The translations under genes and the position numbers were made by a program. Below, piece after piece: positions 45,818 to 58,245 of a stretch of DNA of 64,000 nucleotides. Source of the DNA: Annona cherimola (lineage: Eukaryota; Streptophyta; Magnoliopsida; Magnoliales; Annonaceae); contig CM059972.1 of assembly GCA_030490835.1 (NCBI GenBank), forward strand, positions 87,033,137 through 87,097,136, written 5' to 3'. The notes under the pieces are model-generated. The model ran no database searches and had not been told where the DNA came from. It saw nothing but the letters and a program-made list of their open reading frames with translations. Numbering within the stretch: the stretch's first letter is position 1; the number at the start of each line of letters is the position of its first letter.

Positions 45818-46222
45818 CTTCTACGACCGGTCGGAAATCCGGTGATTTCCGACCGGTCAAAAAATATATTTTTTTTTTATTTTTTTTGAAAAATAATTTT
45901 ATAAACATGTTAATCTAGTTATATTTAATCTATAAACCAAATTTTACCATTTTTGGATATGTATATATATTTATTTTGGATTTTTAAATACAGGGGTATT
46001 TAAGTCATTTTAAGAATATTTAAAATGACTTAAATACCCCTGTATTTAAAAATTCAAAATAAATATATATACATATCCAAAAATGGTAAAATTTGGTTTA
46101 TAGATTAAATATAACTAGATTAACATGTTTATAAAATTATTTTTTAAAAAAAATAAAAAAAATATATTTTTTTTGACCGGTCGGAAATCACCGGATTTCC
46201 GACCGGTCGTAAATGATCAGTC
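45818..46222. repeat. Foldback element with near-perfect arms (GACCGGTC-capped), second copy
   Basis: The arms of about 190 bp differ by only a few bases. Both carry AACATGTTAATCTAG, ACCAAATTTTACCATTTTTG and TTAAATACAGGGGTATT, where the copy at 8645-9054 has AACTTG, ACCAAGTTTTATCATTTTTA and TTAAAAACAGG in both of its arms. The cap palindrome (GACCGGTCGGAAATC, CGGT, complement) is identical in the two elements. The inverted repeat extends a little further as CTGATC...TACGACC. Confidence 0.8.
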
Positions 46223-47114
46223 GTCTATAAAGTCACAGACTTGCCTACATGATAATAAGCTACTTACGGAAATGATGATGATTTCGCCCCTTCCAAATGA
46301 CAACCCGATCACGGCCGAACCACAAGCTCCTCATCAATTTCTATGCCTGTCTTCCATAAGAAAAAGAGAACATTCCGAGGTGTCATGCATGTCTCCTCTG
46401 TCCCCATTCAGGCACGATGGACAGTAGCTCCATCCCAAAGAATTTGGCCTTGACAACCATTATCTGCAGCCTATTGATTTAGATGATTTTTATCATCCAC
46501 AGCACCGCGATCCAGATCGTGGGTTGCCCATCATGTGTTCAAAAATTCATCATTCCTATCAAGGCCAGCATCTCCCTTAATGGAGCAAAAATCATGAGTG
46601 GCAATCGTTGCTAATTTCACAAAGAGAATGGGTCTGTAGACAAATTGCTGTCATTTGGGGACGTCGATTATGGAGACACCCTTTGGATTCCAATGCTCTG
46701 TCATCTCCAAATTCTACCGCGGTCGTGGACACTACTGCCATGCAAGATTGATGCATTCTCAGTTTTATAGCAATTTCAGAGTTGGCAATGACTCTTCATC
46801 TTCATGTCTAGTAACTCCATCATCATGGTCGGCAGAAGAAACACCAAGCAACCTACAAAATCTGGCTAAGATCTAGCACCAAACCTATCGATTCAACTCA
46901 TGATACTTGTTAGTTGGTCTCCAATCATGATAGAGCTTCCACTCGTATCTGCTCCATCTTCAACAAATCCGTACTTGTTAGTTGGTGGGTTTTAGCTAGA
47001 GCGCATCAACAACGCTGCATTCTTCACTGGATGTGGAGAAGATGTAGGAGCAACGATTTGAGTAGTCAACAATGTTGAAGAAGGGTGGAATAGAACAGGA
47101 TCTAATATAGTGCA

Positions 47115-47362
47115 CCCTGGTGCTTCAACTTTTTTTTTTTTTTTTTTTAGTATTTTTTATACAACTGTTTATTTGAGTGTATTTAACATGTATATCAATT
47201 TTTACTATTTTTAAAATATTTTAGATATTTGTTTTTGAAAATTAGTAGCATTTTAGTAATTTCATTTAAAAAATGGTAAAAATTGATACACATATTAAAT
47301 ACACCTAGATTAAAACTCGTTTAAAAATTTTTTAATTTTTTTTTTTAAAATGGTGCATTATA
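47115..47362. repeat. Foldback element (GTGCAC-capped type) inside duplication copy 1
   Basis: Left cap AGTGCACCCTGGTGCTTC with a 22-T run, right cap AAAATGGTGCATTATA. Core arms TTTATTTGAGTGTATTTAAC and TTAAATACACCTAGATTAAA. Absent from the equivalent place in the second copy of the duplication. Confidence 0.55.
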
Positions 47363-47963
47363 CGGCATATAAGAAATTTTCAGCCATTAAGATTGGTGTA
47401 CAGGGTGACCTCTATCCGTATAAGTCTATGATGGACTAATGGCACCATTGTTTTGCTTGACATTGATGGAGAGGATCTCATCCAGGTTGTTGCTTGATTG
47501 TGACGTTTTTGGTGTTTTGCAAATGAACCTCAAAATTTTCACCATTTACAATTCACTCCCAAAATTTTTGGTTTTCAGATAGGCCCTCATTTTTTAGCTT
47601 TGTTTGCAAAACACACCCTTTCCAATTTTATTTGCAAATAATCCGCACTTTTGAACTTTATTTGCAAAAAGTCCTCCAAAACCAATTACCAAATTTTAAC
47701 CTTCCTAGTAAAATTAATTCAAAGTTTATGCGCACGTCATTTTTCAAATGAATTTATACCATCTTAGCATCCTTATATTATGATTTATGTCAAATAAATA
47801 CCTCGAGGCAAATAAATATGGGGCATAAGTCATAAAATAAAACATCTTTGGGATTATTGGTAAATATCTTTTCCCTTGAGCTTGTTACGATAGACATAAG
47901 TAATATGTGAAAGAATATGGTTATTAGTAGTAGAAGATGAAAATAGAGATATGAAATCCGAGT

Positions 47964-48176
47964 TTGAAGTTGCTTAACATGACATGGAGATTTGCTATCC
48001 CCCAAAACATGGTAATTGGTGGGCAGAAATGTGGAAGGGCTGCCCGTTGCCCATGTGGCCAGCGTGCACTTGCTTGGATTGTGAACCAACTACCAAAATG
48101 GGGATGCTCATGTATGACTTTGGCTTCTATATATACAATACTACTAAATCGCTTTGGTACTTCTATCTATTTTTAG
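47964..48176 (+). other. Short open frame kept in both copies of the duplication
   Basis: A 70-codon frame (MKLLNMTWRFAIPQNM..., ending GTSIYF) occurs here and with the same length at 60483-60695. They differ at roughly ten residues, and Cys-rich CGRAA, CPCGQ is kept. There is no recognised domain or promoter evidence. Retention of length may simply reflect how recent the duplication is. Confidence 0.2.
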
Positions 48177-48229
48177 CTCTATCTTGATGATTTTGTCAAG
48201 TTCAATTAATTTATTATGTTTAACACTAT

Positions 48230-48660
48230 CGATTTTAATTAGATATCAAAGATCATATCAATTAGAGTTATGTATAGGCCATATTGTTTAAAAACGTATA
48301 TAAATATATATATAATTTAAAAAATTACTTAGATCTATAACTAAGGTTATAAAATGTCATAAAATTACATAAACCATTAATCTAAGTAGGATAAATAGAA
48401 AAGGATAAATATTCTAGATAGTTTAGATACTCGATTCGGATGTTACCGGTCCTTATAATAAATAATTCATTTTTAATGAATTTAAAATAATTCTTAAGTA
48501 ATTCTTTAGTTAGGAAATGATGTGAGTTATGGATTGATACACTTTTTGGTATATAAGTAAAAAAAAAAAGTATTAAACATAATATACAGATTGAATTTAA
48601 CAAAATATGACGATAGGACTCAAACTTGATGATCCTACTGAGGTGAATCTATAATACCAA
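48230..48660. repeat. AT-rich dispersed repeat (family of 5936-6260)
   Basis: TTTAACACTATCGATTTTAA, ATCATATCAATTAGAGTTAT and ATAGGCCATATTG blocks, then CATTAATCTAAGTAGGATAA. Its start is shared with 60735-60787, where an L1 interrupts it. Confidence 0.45.
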
Positions 48661-49194
48661 TATATAAAAATGGAGCTCTACTCGTATTGCTTCTTATGAA
48701 CAAGGAAATTGTCAAAAATGGTGGGCTACTCCCAGCTGTCAAACTATTGAAGTTGTAAAAAGAGTAATTTTAGAAGTGCTTTGTCAAAATTTTGTATAAA
48801 TCTTTCTTCAACTTTTTATTTTGCAATTTATGTCGCCAAATGATGATTTTATAAATTCTTAAGTATCCTTCTGTTTAAGATTTTGAGTATGTTCCTTCTT
48901 TTACACTTCTTTTTGAGTGTCAAATATAAACAACATGGACTCTTCGAAAAGTAGAGTTTCGTTTTCAGGAATCATGGCTCAATTTGAAAATACATGTGGA
49001 AAAAGATAATTTTTGTATTTTCAAAATTAAAATAGAAAAGATCCTAATTAAGTATTAGTGATTGTGGTAGACATCATACGTGGACAAATTTACTACAAAA
49101 TGCTTGAATTTAGAGGTTATTTGTCATAGGTTACGAGGGAAATACTTCAACTTGAACATGACTATAAAAGTCTTTCTAGATTAGGTTTTTTTTC

Positions 49195-49505
49195 TAATGC
49201 TTGACTAAATGCACTTTAGTTCATTTAATTTTTAAAATTTTTCAAAATTTTTTTATACAACTGTTAATTTAGGTGGTTTTAACATGTGTATTAATTTTCA
49301 TTTTTGAAAATTTGTAGATTTTTTTAAAAATCAGTGGCATTTTTAAAAAATCTATAAATATTTAAAAATGGTAAAAATCGATACAAGTGTTGAATACAAC
49401 TAGATTAATAGTTGTATAAAAAAGTTTCCAAAAAATTTTAAAAATAAAATTTTGCACTCGAGTGCATCAAAGCTAAGTGCACTTGGGTGCACTAAAGCCG
49501 ACCTC
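49195..49505. repeat. Foldback element (GTGCAC-capped type)
   Basis: Left cap AAATGCACTTTAGTTCATTT; right cap GCACTCGAGTGCATC, AAGTGCACTTGGGTGCACTA. Core arms TGTTAATTTAGGTGGTTTTA and TGAATACAACTAGATTAATA. Non-coding. Confidence 0.55.
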
Positions 49506-49559
49506 TTTTTTCTTTACCCAAAAATTAACTGAGTTTTCTGTTAGTTTAGCATTACATAT

Positions 49560-50400
49560 TTAGCTAAAAGGTTCGGCTTCTACATAATTGATTACATAAA
49601 GGACCACATTACAAAGATGAAATTTTATTAATATTGAAATTAGAACTAGATGGTCACATTATTTGACATCATTTACTTTACTATATACCAACAATCATAT
49701 AAATGAAAGTCTTTAGCATGCCATGGGTCATACCTATCTAAACTTTTGCACATTCATATGTAAATTATAGAAAAGTACTAAAATTCATTTGTGGATATAT
49801 TAAAATGTTATAATAAAGTATAAAATCATATATGAATATAAAAAGAATATTTTAGACAGTTTAAATGTTGAAGTAATAGTTTTGAAATTAGTTTGTAAGT
49901 TAAATTGATATATTAGTTCCCACAAAATTGTTCCATTTGAGTTAAATTCAGGCTTTATATTTCAACCTTTTAAAAATCTTGGTACGAACGGCAAAAAATT
50001 TTTATAGGACAACATGAGTTTTTGGCGAAATTTTTAGGATAATATACAAATATATTCACATAATTTGACCATAATTACAAATATATGCACTTAGTTATAA
50101 AAATTATAAATAATCTCATTGTTTAACCAGAATTATAAATATACCCACGCCATCATGGTATTGTCATACCTCCGTAGCACCATTATATCGTAGGTATATC
50201 TGCAAATATATTTTAAAAATAGAATTTGCATATAATTGCAAATATACTCATGCCTTGATGAAGCCGTCATAGTGTTAATATGTTTGCAAATATGGTCGAA
50301 CTATATGGATCATTTATAATTTTTAAAACTACGTATTTGTATTTACAATTATGTCAAATTATGCGCGTACATTTGTAAATTATTCAAAATTTTAAAATAA
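49560..50400. repeat. Decayed palindromic-element and GGGTAATTTGC-family text
   Basis: 49560-49925 resembles a type I/III element (GGCTTCTACATAATTGATTA, GTCTTTAGCATGCCATGGG). 50040-50400 has AATTACAAATATATGCAC, TACAATTATGTCAAATTATG and ATTTGTAAATTATTC blocks like the element at 43152-43880. Too decayed for firm boundaries. Confidence 0.35.
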
Positions 50401-50539
50401 CTTACGGGGATCACAATCATTGAAAGTCGTGATTGCAATAAAGCTTGCTTATGCGAATCGCATAAGCCAATCTTGGTTGCAGATATCCACAATTAAAAGA
50501 CAATTACCATCATAAAATTAGAAGGAACTTGTAAACCTT

Positions 50540-51640
50540 CCATCAAAAAGAGAAAATTTTCCATGGTTGTCCTGCATGTCTCCTCCCTTTCCATTCAGGC
50601 AGGACGGACAACAGCTCCATCCCAAAAAATTTGGCTTCGACAACCATTATCCGCAGCTTATTGATTTTAAATGATTTTTTTTTTAAAATCATCCACACCA
50701 CCGTGATCCAGATAGTGGGTTGCCCATTATGCGTTCAAAAATTCATCACTCCTATTAAGGTCAGCATCTCCATTAATGGAACAGAAATCTTGAGTGGGAA
50801 TCGTTTCTAATTTCACAAAGAGAATAGGTCGGTAGACAGATTGCTGTCATTCGGGGATGTCAAATTTTGGAGACACCGTTTGGATTCTAATGCTCTACCA
50901 CCTCCAAATTCTACCACGGTCGTGGACACTACTGCCATGGAAGATTGATGCATTCTTTGTTTTATAGCAATTTCAGAGTTGGCAACGACTCTCCATCATC
51001 ATCGTCGGCAGAAGAAACACCGAGCAACCCACAGAATCCGGCTAAGATCTTGCACCAAACCTATCGATTCAGCTCATCTCCTCGCAAAATTCAGTCGGCA
51101 ACTCTATAGGTCTCCAATCGTGATAGAGCTTCCACTCCCTCTCCTTCATCTTCAACAAACCCATAATTATTAGTTGGTGGATTTTAGCTAGAGTGCATCG
51201 ACAATGCTGACTGGATCAACGAATTGAGTAGTGAACAATGGTGAAGAAGGGGGGGGAACATAGGCTGCCTAATAAATGCGGTGACGATGGTGTGTATTTG
51301 ATCGAGCAGGAATTCGTCATGTGAAGATGGTGGTAGATTGAGATGAATGCAGATATAGAAGCTGAAACTAGAATAGATGTGTCTGATTCAGCTAGTATAG
51401 GCAATTTTGACAAAAAATGAACATTTTCATATTTCCAATATGTTAAACATAACTAATGGAAATGTGATAGTACAGGCATGTAAGGAATCATGGGAAAAAT
51501 GTTGCGGGTATTATGCAAAATTACTAAAATGTAGTAGGTATAAGAGAAATTATGATCAAATGTTATAGTATATAAGAAATTTTCCTTAATAATAATGAAG
51601 TCATTAAGATTAGTGTCCAGTGTGGTCTCCATCCATCTAA
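50540..51640. repeat. Segmental direct duplication, copy 2, left part
   Basis: Matches 46345-47105 and, after a less similar middle part (51260-51570), 47365-47425. It ends at the TAA of 51638-51640; the homology resumes only at 59884, after the composite insertion. Confidence 0.7.
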
Positions 51641-51770
51641 GGTGATATTTGGTAATTTGAAAGTTGTGAGAATTGTGGGATGAGATGAGAGTGGAAAATG
51701 AAATATTTGAAAATTGTGTGATTGATATGAAATGATAAGACTATAGTTGAAATAGGTTTGTTGGAGGGTA

Positions 51771-52090
51771 CACTACAAAAGATTTTAGCAAAGGCAACAA
51801 AAAATTTTGTTGCTAACACCAAAAATTTGTTGCCATTGCTATTGGCAACAAAAAAAAATTTCTTGCAAAATTCGTTGCTGAATGAGCGTCGCATTTAGGT
51901 GACAGCAGCGAATTCAGCAAAAAATTCGTTGCCATTTCCATTGGCAACAAAAAACCTTCCTGCAAAATTTGTTATTGAAAGAGCGTTACATTTAGGTAAC
52001 AGCAACGAATTTCGGTAAATAAATTCGTTGCCATTGTTGTACTCGTCACAAATAGTTGACTGCTCGTTTGGTTAATTGCAACGAAATTCT
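51771..52090. mobile_element. CACTA-like terminus with subterminal repeats
   Basis: Starts CACTACAAAAGATTTTAGCA and continues with short repeats of GGCAACAAAAAA, TTCGTTGCCATT and AATTCGTTGC in both orientations, including near-duplicates around 51850 and 51920-51960. This is the usual look of En/Spm (CACTA) ends. No matching GTAGTG terminus with such repeats was found downstream, so the element is either incomplete or its other end has decayed. Confidence 0.6.
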
Positions 52091-52773
52091 GGTTGCAGCA
52101 TTTTTGAAATTACACAAAGACACATGATAAGCTGAACCAAATTTTAAAAAATATAAAAACCACACTAAATGCAGAAAAAATTATATTAACATGATTTAAT
52201 AATCTCTATTTACAAATGAATCTCCTTTACATATTAAGAAATTAAATAACATAAACAAATTTAAAAAATACAATGAAATAAATACTTCACAAATACCAAC
52301 ATGATTTTACAAAGAAAAATTTGTTGAATTACAGTCAATTACAATAAAAAATTTCAAATAACTAAGATGAAGCCCCCAGCAGGTTTCGAATGTGACTTGG
52401 AGCCTCCCATCTACATCAAAGCTCTATACGTTATACAAAAAAAAAAAAAAAAAATTGTAACGAGAAAAAAGAAAAGAAAATGAGATCTGCAGCAAAAGAA
52501 GAGATTCACAACTTGGTCAATCAAAGAATCACTTTTGAAACTTCCGAACAGATACTGCTAAATTGTTAGAGAGAATGAAATTAATCTACTGGAGTAATTG
52601 ATATTTAAATGATGCAAGAAAACATTTAATATATTTTACAGGACCACATGTTAGGTCTTCTGGCATTTCAGGTTTGAAACAGAGTGAATTAGTTAATCCA
52701 TCATATAAATCCGTATAATTTGACTGTCCAACTAGAGAGAACCCATCAAATCAACCTATAGTCTGGAAGAATC

Positions 52774-53094
52774 TTACGGCCAAGTGACTGGATGGTTGGA
52801 CATCAAACCTGCTAAACTAAGCTCACTAAGTTCATTGAACGAAATTTTAGTCCCAAACAATTTTCGGAAGTTTCCCACAAGGAAGTTTGTGATTACCACC
52901 TTCCCAGACTCGACTGTGCTAACTGCAGCACCAATTGATAAAATCTGTCCAGAAAAAAGTAATCAATTTATGTAGTAATCCACAATAATCATTAATTGAA
53001 CGCCTCCGTACTTGAGGCTTACCTCACCAACCACGTATTCAAACATGACAGCAGATTTTGGCAACAAAACTGCCAAAATTCCACCTGCTGATTT
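52774..53094 (-). pseudogene. Chloroplast chaperonin-10-like gene fragment
   Basis: Two exon-like pieces with good splice signals lie on the minus strand. Exon 53094-53023 follows TGTTTCAG, encodes KSAGGILAVLLPKSAVMFEY and VVGE and ends at GAG/GTAAGC. Exon 52944 follows CTGGACAG, continues in phase as ILSIGAAVSTVESGK and then diverges into unrelated residues to a TAA at 52774-52776. The order KSAGG-x-LLPKSAV-x-FE...GE-ILS-G matches the mobile-loop and following region of plant chloroplast Cpn10. A 3-codon insertion lies inside the LLPKSAV block, and the N-terminus and the distal strand are missing. The intact protein caps chaperonin-60 in plastids; this fragment cannot. Confidence 0.6.
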
Positions 53095-53313
53095 CTGAAA
53101 CAGAATATTGCACCATTAACAGCACTGTTTGAAGCTAGGAAATCATCTCAAAGTAATCAAAATTGAAAAGTAAACAATAGTGTTTAGTGGCTGAGACATC
53201 TGCATCATTTCAATAAGAAAATTGAGAAGTTTCATTTCTTTTGAAGGACAAAGGCAAAGCCAAACTAAACTTCCTGAGTTGGTTCCAATGCAGTCTGAGA
53301 AAAAATTGTTCAC

Positions 53314-53411
53314 CTTTGTAACGGATTTATAATCACAAGTGATTTCTTCACCATATTGAATAGGACGTAAAACACATATACCAATCTGGTAATGCTATCT
53401 ACAGTAGCAAC
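53314..53411 (-). pseudogene. ATXR3/SDG2-like SET-domain exon, copy 1
   Basis: The minus strand reads VATVD, then a one-base deletion, then HYQIGICVLRPIQYGEEITC and DYKSVTK up to an AAG/GTGAAC donor. This resembles the SET-domain end of the plant H3K4 methyltransferase ATXR3 (SDG2): VDG-x-YQIGIY-x-RPI-x-YGEEITFDYNSVTE. YGEEIT-x-DY is the catalytic and cofactor-contact region of SET enzymes. The frameshift and the lack of the rest of the gene make it a pseudo-exon. It lies upstream of the Cpn10-like exons on the same strand. Confidence 0.6.
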
Positions 53412-54121
53412 ACTACATAACAAGAAGTATAGTTTGATAAGTAAAGAAAATAGAATATAAGCATGAGATAAAAATTGAAACTACAGCAAAAAATGCTCAA
53501 CCACAGAAATTTCCAAACTACTTTTAAATATGAAATTGAGAATCCAGGCTCCAAAAATGACAGGGCACATTTTTTAAAATCATGGAAGATTGTATTGAGA
53601 AAATACCTAATGGATTTGCAGTGCAAGAAACTCTTTAATTGTGATGTAAACCTGTGAACAAGAAGAATGTCAGATAGAAAGAGAAATAATCAAACTAGAA
53701 GATTAGTCGATAAAATAAACATTTAATATCAGTAACTTATACATCATTGGTAAGAAATAAATGTGAAAACAAATGATGCTGATGTCATTCCACTAAGTCA
53801 CATAATTGAATACAGTAGCAATTGCATGACCTTCATATTTGTATTATTCATCATCGAGGACAGGCCATTAATATGGTTACATCTCTGGACTCTTTTTTTA
53901 ATTTTTTATTTTTGGTTTGCGGGGGGTGTGGGTGATCAGTAGTTACATTTCTGGACATTACAGAACTCACACAAGTGGGAGTCAAAGGGCATTCCGATAT
54001 CCTTGGATTGAAGTTTGAAATTTAAACACCAAAGATAGTAGAGAACTTCCCAACTATAAGAACAGGAAAGAGATTGAAGCAGCTTACTTTTTTTTTTTTG
54101 ATGAAAGGATAGCCTCTGCCC

Positions 54122-57100
54122 CTACGATCTCTCAGCTTGAGAGAAGGGAAGGACAGCGGAATCCGATATATTCATTTTCAAAAAATTATCTATACAAATT
54201 TTTCCAATGACAGCTTGGGGTGGAACACCCCACCACAATTGATGATCCGCATTTGAGGCGGAGACCAAATCGGCTAGGGAATGCGCAACGGCGTTTCCCT
54301 GCCTTAACACATGATGGACAGAAAAAAACTCAGATGAAGAAAGAATCGTTCTAATTTCATCAATGATGAGACCCACCGGGGATGAGATAGATTCCTGGTT
54401 GGACAAAAAATTGTAAAGCAGTAGCGAGTCAGTCTCAAGTTGCGCCCGCATGAAGTTTAGTTGGATGACCCATTTAATTCCCAAAAGAAAAGCAGACGCC
54501 TCAATGAGTAGAGGTTCACTCGCCCCAGGCCTCTTCCATCCCCGAGCAGCAATAAAGGACCCCATAGAATCTCTGATAACTGCGGCACAACCAAAACCAT
54601 CTCGATCCGCAAGACATCGGCCGTCCGTGTTAATCTTGACAAAACCCCCGGGGGGTTTTACCCATCTGGTTACCATGGCACCACAGGTCAGCTCCGAATG
54701 TGGCATCAAATGTGCCGTTCTGTGTTGAGTAAGATACTCTCTGCACCAAGCAACGGTTCCTGCAAAGTGTGGTTGAGCACCCTCCTCTCTGAGCTTGTTA
54801 TGAAGAAACCAGATCCGCCAGCAACAAAGAATGAAGAAAGTTAGATCATCACGCCTCTTGTCGCGCACACATGCCTCGAAGACCTCCAAAACCGATAATC
54901 TAAGGGGATCCCCTCTCATAACACTTTTGCAAATGTCTCTGGTCGCCTCGCACCTAATGAAGAGATGGTTTACATCTTCAATTTCCTCCTTGCAGAAAAC
55001 GCATCTTAAGTCCATAGCAATTCCTCGGAGGTTGAGGTTTAGCAAGGTAGGGAGAACATCCTTCGCCAATCTCCATCCAAAGATGACAACTTTTGATGGA
55101 AGCTGCGTTCGCCAGATTGCCCAAAATATGCCCGCTTGAACCTGCGTGTCATACCCTCCACATAACATCCTATAAGCAGACTTAACCGTGTAGGCCCCAT
55201 TGGGTTCGTGAATCCAATACATGCAATCATCCACAGATCCCCTGGGAAGGGGAATCGCTCCGCCCAGCGATTCTCGCCCAAAGCTGCAACCACGCTATCC
55301 TTATTCCATGATTTTGTAGCACTGTCAATGAGATGGTTGACAGTCATATTATCCATCATAGAGGAAGGGAGAGGTCCAGCTTTGTGAACTTTGTTCTCCA
55401 GCCAAGTGTCGAAAAACACTTTCACCCGATTCCCGTTACCGATCCGCCATCTGCATCCCAACTGGATTACATCTCTCGCTTTCAAAATGCTTTTCCAAGT
55501 GAAGGAGTCCATGGTTTCTCAACGCTGTTCCATATATCTGTATTCGGGAAGTATCTGGCCTTTAGGACTCTATGGCAGAGGGATTGAGAAGATGTGACCA
55601 GTCTCTAAACTTGCTTAGCAAGAAGGGCACAGTTGAACTTATGGAGATCCCAGAACCCCATTCCTCCGCTACACTTGGGCTTGCACATATCTTTCCACGT
55701 CACCCAGCTCAGCTTCCTCTTTCCGTTCTTCTCTCCCCACCAGAATTTGCTGAGCATGGCATTGACGTCATTGCAGAAGGATTTGGGCATTAAAAAGATA
55801 CTCATCGTGTATGACGGTATGGCCTGGGCAACTACCTTAATTAGTACATCCTTTCCACCTCCTGATAGCAGCTTGCTATTTCAACCTTGAATTCGCTTCC
55901 AGATACGGTCCTTAACGCCTCTGAAGAAAGCCGCCTTTGATCTTCCTAACCAAGTAGGGAGCCCCAAATATTGGTTTAGATCCTGTCCAAAGGAGCCCAA
56001 GAGCTGAAGTAATTGAGATCTGGAAAGGTCCCCTGTGTTTGGACTGAAGAAAACCGCCGTTTTGTCCACATTGATCATCTGACCCGAGTGACAGGCATAT
56101 CGGTTCAACACATCAAGAAGGCCCCTAACGTTCGATTCTGTCGCCTTTAGAAAGAGAATGGCATCATCAGCGAAGAGAAGATGGGAGATCGTCGGTCCAT
56201 TGGCGTTGATTTTGATTCCATGGATGGCCTTGCTTGCAATAGCCTGATGAATAAGGCCCGATAGCCCCTCCGCGCATAACAAAAAGAGATAGGGGGATAA
56301 AGGGTCACCTTGGCGCAGCCCCCTCTGGGGTTGGAAGTATGAAGATTTGAAACCGTTGATGTTCACCCTGTATGAGACAGATGGGATGCAGCACATAATC
56401 CAATTGACCCACACTGGACAGAAGTTCATAGCTGTCATGAACTGTTTGAGAAAATTCCATTCGACTCTGTCATAAGCCTTAGACATATCTAACTTGATCG
56501 CCATCTCGTTCTTTCGCCCCACCTTCCTCCTACGAATAGAGTGGATTGCTTCGTATGCAATAAGCATGTTGTCCGTAATCAGCCGCCCCGGGACGAAGGC
56601 ACTCTGTTCTTCCCCAATGACACCATGGAGAACAATCTTGAGTCGATTAGCGAGGACTTTTGCCAGGACTTTGTATATCACATTGCAAAGACTGATCGGC
56701 CGGAACTGAGACAGGTATTGGGCTTCCGCCCTTTTCTGGAGTAAGATCAGTGTGGTGGTGTTGAGGGCCCTTATAAGCCTCAGCAATTGGTTCGGGTCCC
56801 TTTCATCAAAGAAAGTCCTGCACCACTTGGTAATATGATTCCCCACAGTATTCCAGTGCTGATGGTAAAACCCTGCCGATAGCCCGTCAGGTCCGAGTAC
56901 CTTGGTAGGTCCCATGCTTTTGACCGCCTTGAATACTTCCTCATTCAGAATTAGCCTGGTTAGCCATTGCCTTTGATCATTGGAGATTCTTCTAGTGATG
57001 ACTGTCTCCACCCAAGGCGCCTCAAAGTGAGAAGAGGATGAGAAAACCTCTTTAAAATGCGTGACCGCCAAGTCTAAAAGTTTGTCCTGCTCCCGAACCC

Positions 57101-58244
57101 ACCTGCCATCCTGGTCCCTTAACACCTCAATGGTATTAGCTCGACGTCTGTTGGATGCAGCCCGATGGAAGAAACCAATATTCCTATCACCCTCCCGAAG
57201 ACAATGGGTCTTGGCCCGCAACCTCCATAGCTGCTCTTCGTCCTCCAATAAAAGATTGATCTGGAGTTTGAGTTTTTGCATGGCTGCATCTCTACAGTCG
57301 CTCGGATTCTCATGAGAAATGGCTTCGACCTTCCTTTGGTTCTGTTCAATCCTCCTCCTGATATTTCCCCTTCTCCTTCGATTCCATATGGAAAGTTCCG
57401 ATGCAGTCCGCTCTGATTTCCAGCATATCTCTTTATCAACAGTCATGTCCATCATAGGCTGGGTCTCCCAAACTTGGTTAACAATCCTTGTAGCTTCATC
57501 GTCCCTGTTCCAGAATAATTCATAGCGAAAAGCACGTGGCGGTTTTCTTCTCTCGCGATTGGGCTCAAGAACAAGCAATAACGGACAATGATCGGAAGTT
57601 GGAGCCTGTAAATTGATAATTTTTGCATGAGGGAGCCGGTTAAGCCAGGATAGGGTGGACAGGCCTCTATCCAATCTCGCTTCGACTCTATCTTGACCTC
57701 TTCTGTTGTTTGTCCATGTCATTGGCGCACCATTATAGCCCAAGTCAATGAGATTGCAGCAATCCAAGGCATCACGAAAGCGGTCCATTTGGGCCTGGGG
57801 CCGGAGTCTTTCGCTGTTGTATTCAGTGTGATCTGTTACCTCATTGAAGTCCCCGATTACAAGCCAAGGGTCGGGGCCTTCCGAGCTTAGATGTGTGAGA
57901 GTGTGCCAGCTGTGGTGTCTCTGATGAGCTTCAGGGTGTCCGTAGAATCCCATAAACCGCCAGCCACAAAAAGATGCATCAATATGGTTGCTAGAGAAGC
58001 TCCTGATAGCAGCCTCCATGTTATTGTTCCATAATAGTGCCAAACCTCCCCTCCTACCCTGGGGGTCGACAACAAAACACCCATCAAAATTGAATCTTCT
58101 TCGAATTCCCTCCATCTGTTGGGAATGGCATTTAGTTTCACATAGGAAGACCAAACAGGGAGCTTTTTTCCTAACTAGGTGAAGGAGAGACTGAACTGCC
58201 CGAGGGTTCCCAAGCCCTCAACAGTTCCAAGCAAGTAGGGCCAT
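54122..58244 (-). pseudogene. L1 ORF2 (endonuclease, reverse transcriptase, RNase H), inactivated
   Basis: The ATG at 58244 is followed by ALLAWNC, a TGA (CGA to TGA) and GLGNPRAVQSLL. The endonuclease continues with GGLALLWNN, GDFNEVTDHTE and PTSDHCPLLL. The RT region has MGPTKVLGPDGLSAGFYHQH, FRPISLCNVIYKVLAKVLA, AIKLDMSKAYDRVEW, GLRQGDPLSPYLFLLCAEGL and an intact HLLFADDAILF. A TGA at about 55881 (Trp), a TAG after LLAKQV near 55604 and two frameshifts (near 55512 and 55234) break the C-terminal half. RNase H keeps VKINTDGRC, EASAFLLGIKW and LETDSLLL. The family product nicks DNA and copies its RNA in place. The few lesions mean this copy is fairly young but not autonomous. Confidence 0.85.
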
Positions 58245-58245
58245 G

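Larger units (their letters stand above)
46345..48300. repeat. Segmental direct duplication, copy 1
   Basis: 46345-47105 matches 50540-51260 (GCTCCATCCCAAAGAATTTG, ATTGATTTAGATGATTTTTA, TTGGAGACACCCTTTGGATT after small changes). 47365-47425 matches 51575-51640, and 47425-48300 matches 59884-60787. A foldback element at 47115-47362 is present only here. No gene recognised, but see the 70-codon frame within. Confidence 0.7.

Noticed and set aside
54450..58182. Plus-strand open frames opposite the L1 ORF2
   Set aside because: Antisense shadows of the L1 coding sequence without domains.
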